64,000 nt of DNA, taken from assembly GCA_973895155.1 (NCBI GenBank), contig OZ316892.1, positions 28,644,001 through 28,708,000 on the forward strand. Reading direction: 5' to 3'. Of the stretch, positions 34,091 through 45,200 are shown one piece after another. Position 1 is the stretch's first letter, and each line of letters begins with the position of its first letter. The notes beneath the pieces are model-generated. The model did not search any database. It was not told the DNA's origin and worked only from the letters and a program-made list of their open reading frames with translations. This DNA is from Marsupella aquatica. Taxonomy: Eukaryota; Marchantiophyta. A program made the translations under genes and the position numbers.

Positions 34091-34640
34091 TCCAGTCTCA
34101 GGGGTGGAAGGGTGTTTGTGTAGTTGATTTTGTTAGGGTGTCTATTGTGGTTTAGTTCTTGCCTTGCAGTCCTTTTACGCAATAGGCGGGCACGTCCCTT
34201 AGAAGGGCTCGAGTCAAGCTTGTTTGCAGGTATGGAGTAGCTATCACCAATCTGTAATTTAAAATTGACATAATGAATATTCAGACATTGTAATTACAAT
34301 GTCGAATCAAGGCGCTCTTGAAATCATGATTGAGAATGACCTACGTACAATCACCCGAGGGGTGGTAGCACATGGGCTGGGCCATCTTTTGACCACGGGA
34401 TTTCGAGATAAATTAGAGAGTTCTTCGTCTACTATCAAGAAATCCACGTCTCATTCCAATTCTTCGGCCGTATTGCATGATGTGACATCGTCAGAGATCA
34501 GCCGTTTGTCCTATGCTCACATATCAGTAGCTGGAAGGTCGTCTGGCGGGTCCTTCCGCATCAAAGATAACACAACGGCCCCCTTTTCACTTGCCTTGGC
34601 CGGGAGTACCCTCCCTTCGTGAAACAAAATGCTCTTCACT
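34090..34640 (+). repeat. segment paralogous to 35690-36190 (copy A)
   Basis: Shares with copy B CGCTCGAGTCAAG(G)CTTGTTTGCA (here GGCTCGAGTCAAGCTTGTTTGCA), ACCAATCTGTAA, ATGAAT.TTCAGACA, CATCTTTTGACCA.GGGA, AGAGTTCTTC and the stretch around TCTCATTCCAATTC. A 107-codon ORF (34299-34622) spans it but has no known domain, and the frame is not kept in copy B. Confidence 0.6.
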
Positions 34641-35254
34641 ATCCATGCTATTTCGCATATACTTATGCTCCAGCACAAGACCTCGACGATGACAAGCAGT
34701 CCGGTATAACATTCCTATCTGAAAGTGCAAAAATCTGAATTTCACTTACCATCAAGGATAATAGATAGTTCGAACTGATGGGTAGCGCATAGACACAATC
34801 AAGAAATTATCTCTTATATCACCAAGAGTAGGGATAGGACTCGCAAACTGATTGGCAGCGCAGTGACACAACCAGCAAATCATGACTCACTAGCGGAAGT
34901 GAATCACCTCTTCCCTCTTCTTTAGCAATACAACTACTCATTGGCGACGATGGTTGGACTAATACGACTCGTCCATCACCTTTGACATACAAGTACTGTA
35001 CATTCACGACAATGATCGGTGTGTAGGACGACACAGTCCCACAAAGGATCGCAAACCATACCACTCCTGCAACACGCATCCTCAATTCGAATCCATGTAG
35101 CCGGGGTCCCTAAGTCAGGAGTACTAGCGAACCCCACGTCATCTTCCACAACCTCCTTCACAAGCTTGTACACTTTGAATTCGAACCAGACCTATCTTTC
35201 GCCATGCCCAACTCTGAAGTGTGTAGCACCTGCAGCTCCTTGGTATAAGTTGGA
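34641..35254. other. degenerate sequence, no intact gene
   Basis: The minus strand continues the LRR fragment at 35255-35503 for a short way and then loses frame. An internal similarity (CAATACAACTACTCATTGGCGACGATGG and ACATACAAGTACTGTACATTCACGAC) hints at decayed repeats. Nothing nameable. Confidence 0.35.
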
Positions 35255-35503
35255 GTTGTCTCCATATATGTAACACAATGACTCAGATAACGAAGTGACT
35301 TTTCTGTCACGGAGTCAGGCAATCTCCCTACCGGTTCTGATGAGTATATATCTCCAAGGATTGCAGATTCCTCAATTTGCTGAAGGATTCAGGCAGAGAG
35401 TGCAAATCGTCACAGTAAATTAATCTCAGGTGGTGTAACGTCGAGAGTGATCCGAAGGTTTCAGGCAGATTTTCCAATCTACAACACTCTTAGTTTTCGC
35501 GGC
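35255..35503 (-). pseudogene. leucine-rich repeat fragment, NLR-type
   Basis: The minus frame reads CCRLENLPETFGSLSTLHHL, then RLIYCDDLHSLPESFSKLRN and LQSLEIYTHQN, then a stop; a +1 shift recovers GRLPDSVTEKSLRYLSHC. Three successive repeats of the type LxxLPESFGxLxxLxxLxLxxCxxL are typical of plant NB-LRR resistance proteins. There is no NB-ARC motif nearby on either strand, and the reading is broken by a stop (about 35331) and a frameshift. It is a relic, not a gene. Confidence 0.7.
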
Positions 35504-35689
35504 ATGAATTATTGTAGAGCGCCGGCTGAAAATAAGGAGAATGAACAGACTACAAATAAACCCCACTGTAGATTTGTAGTGGACCCATTACATAAATTCA
35601 CTCGCCCTCTCTACAATGACTGTCCATAAGATTTGAAGAAGTGTTCATTCGATTTAGTCCAATTCCCCGGGCTCAAAGCAGCCGAAGAG

Positions 35690-36190
35690 ACCACATTAGC
35701 TACGTAGCAGTTTCTCCCTTCTAGTCTGGTAGACTTGAGGCCCAACCTCGTTGTCTAGTGTCTGTTGTGGTGCAGCACTTGCGTGGTAGTGCCCTCTTCC
35801 CACAACAGGGCTGGCATTTGGAGGTAGAGGCGCTCGAGTCAAGGCTTGTTTGCATATGGAGCACCTGTCTCCAATCTGTAAATATATCTTGCGTGATGAA
35901 TTTTCAGACAGGGTAGTTCCTGGGAGAAAAACTCTTATCATAACTCTCATAAACTACGTTCGAACCTCCTCAAGGTTGTACGCACACAGGGTGGTATCAT
36001 CTTTTGACCATGGGAAGTACACTAGCAAGTTCTTCCTCCGCATTCAAGAATTGCATGTGGCCATCTCATTCAATTCCTTGATCACACTGAATTGTGTGAC
36101 GATGTCCTATGACAACTGTTTACGATGGATTGAAGAGTTACAGAACTTTTGCGCAGAATCAGCTCTAGCGAAGAGAATCTGGCCCTGAGA
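35690..36190 (+). repeat. segment paralogous to 34090-34640 (copy B)
   Basis: Counterpart of copy A (see its shared words). It includes an ORF (35850-36188) without known domain. The two copies bracket the LRR fragment in direct orientation, so this locus is an old tandem duplication. Confidence 0.6.
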
Positions 36191-37589
36191 AATGATGAGG
36201 AACAGGGTGGACACCCAAGAAAGTAGTAATCAGCAATTGGTACATGTCGTGACATTTGTTTTTCAGAGAGCATACATCAGCCTCTTAAAGGGGCCTTTAC
36301 AAGAACTGGGCCACATTTCTTTTTTTCATTCTGTGAATCCTAGTCATTCAAATGCAAGAATAGACTTCATTTTACATGAACTTGGGACACAATGAGGGAA
36401 ACCTATTAGGGATCCAGTCACATGAACTTGAGGACACAATGATGGAAACCTATTAGGGATCCAGTCACCTGCTAGTGGTCCCTTGTTTAAGGTGAAGTAT
36501 ATGTCAAGCTTTTTTGTCAACAACTTATACTTCCTCTAAGTTGATTGTCTTTTATCAACTCGTGATGTCTTGTACGTGTAGTGTATGATCCAGTGGACTC
36601 TGATGTTCTGCATTTGTTGTGTAGTCCGAGCCAAAGATTTCTTACAATGTGATCCATGTAAAATCCTAGGTATCTCTCCAGGTCTCATCCACACAAAATC
36701 TCACTTCTTTGCCAGATACATACAGGAGTATAAAAGGATTTGATGTTTGTCATCCTGCCCATGATGTATGACGTCAATCATGAAGAACAAAAAGTTTCCA
36801 TGGTCCGCAAATGGAAAAAGGCACTAAATATATGGCAAGATGACTCTCTGAAAAATTTGAGACTAGGGGATAACCACTTCAAGCCCCCAATTTTGCATAA
36901 GCCGAAGCTACCCATGTAAACGAAGGCATGTAGTGCTTCTTCTTTATCAGCCATTCCTAGACTTTGTTGGTCGAGTGTCCAAAAAGATATATTTAACTCC
37001 TCCCGAACACATAGTGCCTCTCTTTAAGGTTGCTGCATGAGGTGCATCCTTTTCTCCACAACAATCAGTTTGTCCTTTATATGCCTTTTGCATAAATGGA
37101 CTCATTAGCATGAATCCAAAGCCCGCCACAAAGGTTCATAAGGGAGGACCAAAAAATTCTACACCTACATCATTTGAGTTGTGCCTTGAGTTATGCTGCT
37201 GGTCAAACCTACGAGCTCAGAACCAAGATATATGTCTAGGATTCAAATTATAACTTCTAACTTTGGGATTTTGTGCACTGAATGTGGAGTAAATACTGTA
37301 GCTTTTTCTAGGTGTCAGTTCAACTGACGGTTGACCCTGATGTCACTTTCTAATGAGCCAATTTGCCCAGAAAGCATGGTGAACCACAAATCCCTTGTTG
37401 GAGAGTGACTTGACATATGCAAGTAACCAGTTAGTTCTCATAGACAAAGTGATTCTTCTTTCATGATACACCACCCTCTTCAAACTCAATTTGAGGTAAG
37501 TTTTCTGAGAATAATTGGAAAATGACATGGGCATGTCTTACCAATGGTTGTGATCCTTGGAATAATTATATTTGAAATTCCTGTCGGGA
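36191..37589. other. no gene; short tandem duplication
   Basis: CATGAACTTG(G/A)GGACACAATGA..GGAAACCTATTAGGGATCCAGTCAC occurs twice in tandem (36376-36469). Remaining sequence has only short ORFs. Confidence 0.5.
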
Positions 37590-37865
37590 AGAAAGGCTAC
37601 TAGTGTGTATCCTTTTCTACTAGGTGCCACCATTTCCATAACCCTGTGCCCAGAAAATATTGCCTGTAATTTTTTTCCAGACAAATATTACCTATGATAA
37701 TGACTCTTTGGACTGGGTTTTTAGTCAAAAACTGTCCCCACAAAGCTCAGAAAATTTACTGATTGCCGTCGGTTAATATTTTCTCATTTTCTGGTCACAG
37801 GGTTACAGACTAGTAACCTCGAGACTAAACCATCATTACCCTATACTTAAGATAATGAGTAGCCT
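37590..37865. repeat. dispersed repeat R1, copy 1
   Basis: Matches 55740-56060: TTTTCTACTAGGTG..ACCATTT, ATAACC.TGCCCAGAAA, ACAAAGCTCAGAAAA, TTTTCTGGTCACAG and AGACTAGTAACC. Direct orientation. No coding content; type unknown. Confidence 0.7.
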
Positions 37866-38454
37866 TGTAATTTTGTTAACCCCATGAGAGGTCCCTTCCA
37901 AAATTCTTGGCACCAGAGCATGTCACATCAACAACAATCGTAACAAACAAGACTTGTCAGTTTTGTGAATCAAACTTACATTTTTCATTTGTGTTTGAGT
38001 CAATTTGGGTGTAAATTTTGGGACGCCATGCCGTAAAAAGAAATGTAAAAATTTAGAAATGCAAAGATCAAGATGGGTAAAGCTGTCACTATGTAACCAT
38101 TTTAGTTACGTATCCACTTTTAAAAATTCAATTCAAAGATTTGAAAAGTATTTTTCATATAATAAACAATGACTAATAACTAACTTGATAACTTCCTTGT
38201 TAAAGGGTAACTAGCACATGGAGTAAGATTTCCAGCCTTTTGCAATTCAGGCAAACTGCCAGATATGGTCGGAACTTGAATTCAATGAATTGATACAATT
38301 TATTTGATCAGACATTGATCTGGTTTGATCTGGTTTCAAATGGACTTGTCACAAATTCACTATTGACTGTCTTAGAATTTGGTTGCATGTAGCGAAAAGG
38401 CCTAATTTTGACAACCACTTATAATTATCACACTGTTTATTTTGGCCTGCAAAG
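37866..38454 (-). repeat. dispersed repeat R2, copy 1 (inverse of 58480-58925)
   Basis: Its complement matches 58480-58925 closely: GAGGTCCCTTCCAAAATTC.TGG, CAGTTTTGTGAATCAAACTTA, GGTGTAAATTTTGGGA.GCCATGCC, then GCATGTAG and CCTAATTTTGACAACCACTTA. The solo LTR at 38455 sits inside this repeat, and some matching sequence continues after it. Confidence 0.75.
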
Positions 38455-38797
38455 TGTTAGGTAGTTACTCATGGTCTAGGGTTACAACATGTAACCATAG
38501 TTAGGCTAACCATAGTCGGAGACGTGGTTAGGTTAACTAGGATGCACACTATATGTCAAGCGGTGTTTGCTTGGATAAGTGGAACTTAGGCTCATTGTTA
38601 TGTAGCCACTTGAGAGATGAGGAGAGCTTACACTATGGAGACTTGGTATGGCCAACGGGCTTAGAGTTCAGTAAAGCTCTCTTGTGTGTTCCCGTGGACG
38701 TAGCCTCAAGGAGGTGAACCACGTATATCTTGTGTCGACTACTTGCGCGTTGGATGTGTCATGTGCTTATCGTTACGAGTGTCGTCTATGCTCAACA
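38455..38797 (+). mobile_element. solo LTR of the same Copia family, with 5-bp target duplication
   Basis: Begins TGTTAGGTAGTTACTC and ends GTCGTCTATGCTCAACA, 343 bp. It is flanked on both sides by CAAAG (38450-38454 and 38798-38802), a perfect target-site duplication. It matches the LTRs at 2955-3300 and 60763-61109. A lone LTR with intact duplication is the product of unequal recombination between the two LTRs of a full element (established). Confidence 0.93.
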
Positions 38798-38802
38798 CAA
38801 AG

Positions 38803-40344
38803 CAAAGTATTCATGTGGCTGTTGGAAAAATGTCAAATTGCTCGGGCCATGGTTAAATGGGTCCATAGTGAAGTCAAAAACAACGTGGCCTGACTCTATG
38901 ATCTGGCTTCTAAATGGGATTAACTTTTTGTGAGAAAATCTAATATAAACAATGCAAGCTGTAAAATCTATCATATTTGTCCAACACAACATGACTACGA
39001 GCTTCCCTTCCCAATCAGGCTTCTACTTTCTGAAAGCTTAAGCTTTGCCCTTCTCCATTGATGAATAGTTGCGTTAAGGTCATGAGGCTATTAACCTTTA
39101 ATTCCAAACTTGCCAAATTCAGAATTCAGTGAAATCTCCAAGATTTCTAATTATTTGAAAGTACATTGACAAATCGGGCGACAAATATTCTAAAGAGGAC
39201 TCAACTACTAGAAAGCTTCGGGTTCCTTGTTGAGAAAAGCAGATATCTCAATTGATCTTCAGAAAGTAGTCTTTTCAACTCAAATTGAGTGCCCAAGGCA
39301 TTTCAGTGGTCAAATATAGTGCCATTTAATGCCTAAATCAACTAACGGAAAAATTGTGCCTTAGGTTTATTAATTAATGTTCTAAAATTAGCAAAAATAT
39401 CTCATAGATCTTAAATGTTTTAATGTATGCTAGCTGAGCATTATGGACCACATTAGCCTGTCAAAAGACAAGCTAAAGGCCCTTATTTTCCTGGTCATTA
39501 TGAAGAAGATTGCAAAATCACATTTGGATGAGGTAATTAATTTCTCCTATCCTTTCACTAAAATTTGTAAAATTATCTCATCAGAATAATCTGTGATACC
39601 ATAGCATTTTGGACCATACTAGTCTCTCACAACTTGAGTTAAAGTTAATATTATATACATTGTATTTACTCAAACAAGGCCTAAGAAATGTAACCAAGGG
39701 GTACACTAACTAATTCACCCTTTGTGAAAGACCCTCCTCGGTCACGGCCTGGTATGAGCACCTCGTAAGCACCATTTTCGATTCACAGAATATGCCCATT
39801 TCCGTACAATTACCCATTCGATGGCCATCCCATCTAATGAAAGTCGATGTCAAGACCAATCCCATGCCATCATGCAAAGAGCGGGAACGCAAATTTCAGT
39901 CGCTGGTTGGTTTGCTGTTCCTGCCCGCGGGCAAGCCGCAAGCCACTCACGGGCACGCCGATCGAGAGCGCCGAAATGGATAAACGGATGGATGTACGGC
40001 CACAAGAGGAGAGCGGACGGAATTCACTGACGGAGGCGCTTCGGTCAATCACCGGCAGACACCCTGCCCGAGGGCAATCAGAAAATTATCTTATTCTCCG
40101 AGGCTGCCCTTGATGTGTCGGATTGCGCTATGGATGTAGTGCGATGCCACTAATCCGGTGCCGGCCAGCCGTCGATTGGAAGGGTCGGTGGTGGGCCCTA
40201 CCACGCTCTAGGACGGGCAGCATATTAATCATTATTTCATTTCCAGGTTCCCGTATAGTCGCTGGTATATGCCTCACGGAGTCACGGTGCTCCGTCGAGG
40301 CGTCGACTAAAGCGGTTCTTTGTGGAGGCGCGGTAGTGGTCGAG
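38803..40344. other. AT-rich flank and GC-rich island, no gene recognised
   Basis: 38803-39700 is AT-rich and partly related to repeat R2. From 39880 to 40330 the sequence becomes GC-rich with overlapping short ORFs on both strands; none shows a motif. Confidence 0.4.
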
Positions 40345-40695
40345 AGGTGTTTTTTAAAGGGGTTTGGACAAGGTGGCGAATGTTGCCTAAGAGAAGATGC
40401 TAACAATATTCCTTATCTAAATTTCTTGGATCAGCTCACTAGAGTTAGCTATCACTAGATTTAGGAATCACGTCTGATTCTGGAAGTACTGTAGGTAACC
40501 GACGACCAAAAGCCTGGTGACTTTTAGCCAAAAGTGGGGTGGGGAGCAGTGTATTTTTTAAAGTTTTTATTTTTTGGCCAGAGTGGCGAATGTCCTGTGG
40601 AAGGAGAAGATGCTCAAAATATTCTTTATTTGATTATGTTCCTGACACTCAGATCTTCCTAGATTTAAGAATGACCATTAGATTCTGGCTCATGG
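40345..40695. repeat. imperfect direct duplication of ~130 bp
   Basis: GAGTGGCGAATGT..(C/G)TGTGGAAGGAGAAGATGCT, AATATT(C)CTTTATTTGA and CTAGATTTAAGAATGACC.TTAGATTCTGG at 40580-40690 echo GGTGGCGAATGTTGCCTAAG, AGAAGATGCTAACAATATTCC and CTAGATTTAGGAATCACGTC at 40370-40480. Confidence 0.55.
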
Positions 40696-42259
40696 GACCT
40701 GTGATTAGGTGGAACACTAATGAGACACAAAAATACTACCAAAATTTTGCCAAAAATGACCAAAGCTTTTTGATGGGGGTGGAATTTGGCAAATTTTTGC
40801 CACTAAAAGAAACACTAGTGGGGAGGACTTTCTAGTGAAGTGCAATCAGAATTTGTCAACATTTTTTCAGTAAAAAGAAGGCTGGCCCTCATCACGGGAA
40901 ACAGAGATGCAGTTTGGGAAGTCCATGATACATATTAACTGCCAATGAACAAAGGGGACGGGGCAAACAAGAGAAAACCTGGATAGACTAAAGAGCCAAA
41001 ATCCCAAGAGACCCCGGCAAAAGTCCCCCACTCCAACCACTAGGAACAAGGTCCTAAAAGTAGCTGAATTAAAGAGTCTGGTAGAGAAGAACCTGGAGGG
41101 ATTTATTTGATTAGATTCCAAAATGAAACTGTTACTTGATAGGACCTTTGAATGATCCAGATACTTTGATTGACCTTGAATCAATATACCCAAAACTTCA
41201 AGTGTACTATAACTAACACAATTCATTTAGGAGCCAGATCAAACACATCCCTAGAAGAGCCTAGTAGAACTCCAAAGTGGCACATGCGAGTCATGCCCAA
41301 GAACTTAACTATGCATCAGAAAACATTTTCCACGAATAATCTGTAGACGGAAGGGCGGACGGCGGGCAGACTTCCCGTCAACGGAAAGGAGACGGACGGA
41401 GAGATTCATATTTTATTCACTTATTAGGCCGCGTTGGATGGATGGATGGAACTCGGGCGAATAAGATGCACGTGCCTTCCATCGGTCCGTCGGCCCTTCC
41501 TGAATCCCCGTCCTTCGACATTCCTTTGCTTCGGGGGACCTTCTCTTCTTCCGCTCCTACAAGTCTTTCTTCCGACCCCTTGATCGAAATTTGCCTGCGG
41601 AGCGGAGGAGAGGAGTCGAGCGGAAGGAAGGAAAGAAGGAAGGATCGGAGGAGGGGCTGATCGAGTAGCGCGTGAATGGGGCATGATCGAGCTTCATAGA
41701 ATTCTACGTCTTGAGCAATTCGATTCCGGTTGTGCAGAACTCGATTCGCAGCGGTGGAGTGTGGTATGACCTTGATCGGCGTCGAGCGTCGTCCTTCTTC
41801 GTGGTTTTCTGATCGATGTTTTGTGACTGATTTGTTGCTTCGATTGATCGGGTCGAGCGAGCGCGACGAGCGATCTTTCGATCGGGAGCGACCGCTGCTT
41901 TGATTTCATCTGCGTTTGGGTTGCCGATTGTTTCGGAGGCGTTGCGTTGTGTGCGTTAGGGCTCCGTGGAGAAGGGCAATTGGTGTTGGGTGATCAATTG
42001 GTGCCGTCGAATTGATCGATCGATTGACCTAGAGTAGTAGCGCCCGAGGTTTCGCAGGCCGTGCTTTTGTGGAGGACGGACGTGTTTGGGCTGTGGTTGG
42101 TAGCGGTGGTTTCAGTACGGAGGCGAAGAAGGTGATTGGAACAAGGATATAGTGGAGGAGGTGGAGGTGGTAGAAGAAGTGGAAGAAGGGATAGCTGTGG
42201 TGGCGTAGTGGCGGGGCGTGGAGGAGTGGTAGCAAGGCAGGGACTACTTTAAGCTTTTC
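40696..42259 (+). promoter_or_regulatory. upstream region and leader of the RNF10-like gene
   Basis: 40696-41330 holds nothing recognisable. 41340-42259 is GC-rich with GGA/GAAGG and TCGAT runs, typical of a promoter plus 5' leader directly before the ATG at 42260. No TATA box or defined operator could be assigned. Confidence 0.4.
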
Positions 42260-45200
42260 ATGTCCAGCGCGCCCACCTCGCTAGCATCACCTGCCGCGAC
42301 ATCCGAATTTTCGCAGCCAGTATCTGTGAACCATGGAGTTTCAGACCATCTTCGGTCACCGAGCGTTTTCCAACCCGCGCCCTTGTCCTTGCAACTCGAC
42401 AGCGGCGGTGAGGCGGGGGAGCAACAATATTTTGACGAGGGCAACAAGAGGAGGGAGGGACAGAGGAGATCGCAGGGCCACCGGAAACATGGAGGCGGCG
42501 GCTCCCTCAACCCTCTCGCCAAGGAGTTTGTTCCAGTCAAGGGGTCCCCAATTTCAGGTGCCCTACTACAATGTGTAATCTCATAGCTTGGAGGGAGCCG
42601 TTTGCTTGCTAATCGTCATGTCCCCGCTTCTTTTGTTGCTTCACTTACTCCCTTACAATGGCCCCTGGCTGTCTTTTGGACGAGGAGCTCCAATAATGGC
42701 TCTTATAAAGTCCAATTTGTTCCGTTCTTTCGATGTAGAGTGTCTGATGAACCAGTGTGGTTCTTACGTGTCTTGTAGAAGTCGAAGGTGGACTGGATAA
42801 TCTCAGCGCAGATTGATTGCTTATTTAGCCGGCCAGCGGAGTGTCTTTACACATTGTTTGCATGATTGATAGGCAAACTGTAGTCTCTGCACGTATCCTC
42901 TGCACAAGTAATTAGCAATGTTAAGTGTCAAGTATGTCAGGCCACATTTTCAGGGAGCAGCCCACTTAATGCCTCTGGTAGAAGTCGAACTCGGTCGATA
43001 ATCTCAGGACGGATCAAATGAGCGAATTTTGTCTTCAATTATTTCACACCAAATGTTGGGCGTCTAGTCTCTGAGCAGAGAATAGACATATGGCGTTGTG
43101 GCTTTGATGTCTAGTTCCAGACGTTTTGACTAGCCTTGTTGGTTTGTAATAAGTTCTGCAAGTATGAAGAGAGACTGTCTGCAAAATTCAAGTAACCGAA
43201 CTATTCCGTTACGTAAAGTCATATCTGAGCGTTAAGTCTCCCCCGAGAGGTTCTCGAAAGTAGCTTTGTCTTATGGTGGCCTCGGTATGGATCTCCTGAC
43301 TTTTGAACTTTTCTCGAAAGCATTGTAATTACTTCTACTAACTCAATTGTGTTCGTTGTGTTTGTAACAGAGGGGCGTCCCAAGAATGGATTTGAATCCC
43401 AATCTAGCCGGTCAAGTGGGCGGAATAAGGTGAGATGCTGCTGCAAACCTTCTTAAGTTGTAGGGAATTGTAACGTTCATATTATTGCGGTATTGTATCG
43501 TCTGTTCAATTTTTCTGGTCCTGCAGCCTCTGCATGTGCTACGGTATTTGTTGTCTGCCAGGACCGTCCGCGCTGAGTAATTGCTTTTCACCTTCATCCA
43601 TTAGTCTCGAGGTTTCTTTCTTGACACTTTACATTGCTAGCAGGGGTCAAACAGGGGGAATTCTCGTACTCGAGGGGACCATGATGCCCCAAACAGGAGT
43701 GTGATCTTCAGAGAGGATGTTAAGAAGATCAATTCTGAGTACAGCACTGCAGGAACCTCCCTGACAAGCTCAGGAGGGGGATTATCTGCAGCGTTAAGGA
43801 AGGGTAGCCCTGCTCAGACCAACCATCGCGTTCCCACGGTGCATGGAAACCAGTCGTCATCGATGAGGATCTCAGGTGGTCAGTCTTCTTCGAGCAATGG
43901 CCGAGCCTCTGGAGCAGGCACTACTCCTCCAGGAAGCCGGAAAGGTGGGCAGGGATTTAATGGCAATCACTTATTGAATTTCCAATACGATCCTATCACT
44001 CGACCCCAACCAAGAGGAGCTCCTGTTCGCAACAAACCTCGGAAGTCTCAACCTTACAACAAGGAGCTTTTCCTCCAGGCCAACTTCAGGTTTCTGGTCT
44101 CTGATTTTGGAGATTATATTTTGAACACATCTGATCCGGACAAGATGCTTGAATGGGAAGACGTGGCCGCTCTGAATTTTGCAGCACCAGTACCCGTGCA
44201 GTGTCCTATCTGTCTGGATAGACCTCTATGCCCCCAAATCACCACTTGTGGTCACATTTTTTGTTTCCCATGTGTCTTACGTTATTTGCTGATGGGTAAA
44301 CAAGACGTTCACGTTGAGCCGCGGAAGACATGCCCGCTGTGCTTTTCAATGATCTCTGCGAAAGAGCTAAGGACCGTATTCATTGATGATGTACACCAAT
44401 ATGGACTTGGAGACAAGGTGAGATTTACCCTCCTCATGCGGGCCAAAGGTAGCATCATTCCTTTTGCAAAGACGGATACAACAAGCGGTCCGTTTGCACA
44501 CAGTAGCAATGGTGAGTGCCACCTGTTCTCGAAATTTACCCTTACATCAGATGCTGATCCAACAACCAGCGCAGCGATAAAGGAGCTTACAACATGGGCA
44601 GAAAGAGTCCAGCTGGTAGGGGGTGAAGATATAGACCTTCTCCCGTTTGTCTTTGTTGCTATTGACCAGCTTCGTCAGAGGAAAGATGCTTGGACGGAGC
44701 ATCGGAAAATGGAGTTGTTGTCTAGCAGTCCTCCTGTTAGGCAGAGAATAATGGCGCAGGCGAAATCTGCTTCCACAAAATCTCCAGGGGATATGACACC
44801 TCAGCCTTTACAAAAATCAAAGAGTTTTGAAGGGAACGAGGAGTTGGAGGTCTCGAGTATAGTGAGAGCATCGTCTCAAGGGAAATTTGACAGCGAGAAG
44901 GTTGATGTTCTCGCAGAGACGGAGGCTGCAATGGCAGAACTGAAAGGGAAGGCGGGTTGGGTATACGAAAATGCATTTTCTGATGACGAGGATGAGGCAG
45001 GGCCAAGTGGGCAGATGTCGGTCCGGTCTAGCCAGAGGTTGGGGATGCCAGTGCGATCAACATCTCAGGGCCTTTCAGACCTAATGCCGGAGAAAGTTCG
45101 TACTGTGGAAGAGACCATTGCGGTGCCTGATAGTGGAGATACTGCTGTTCCCGAGGATATGGAGAAGAGGGAGCAACAAACTAAGAAAGAGTTGGAGGAA

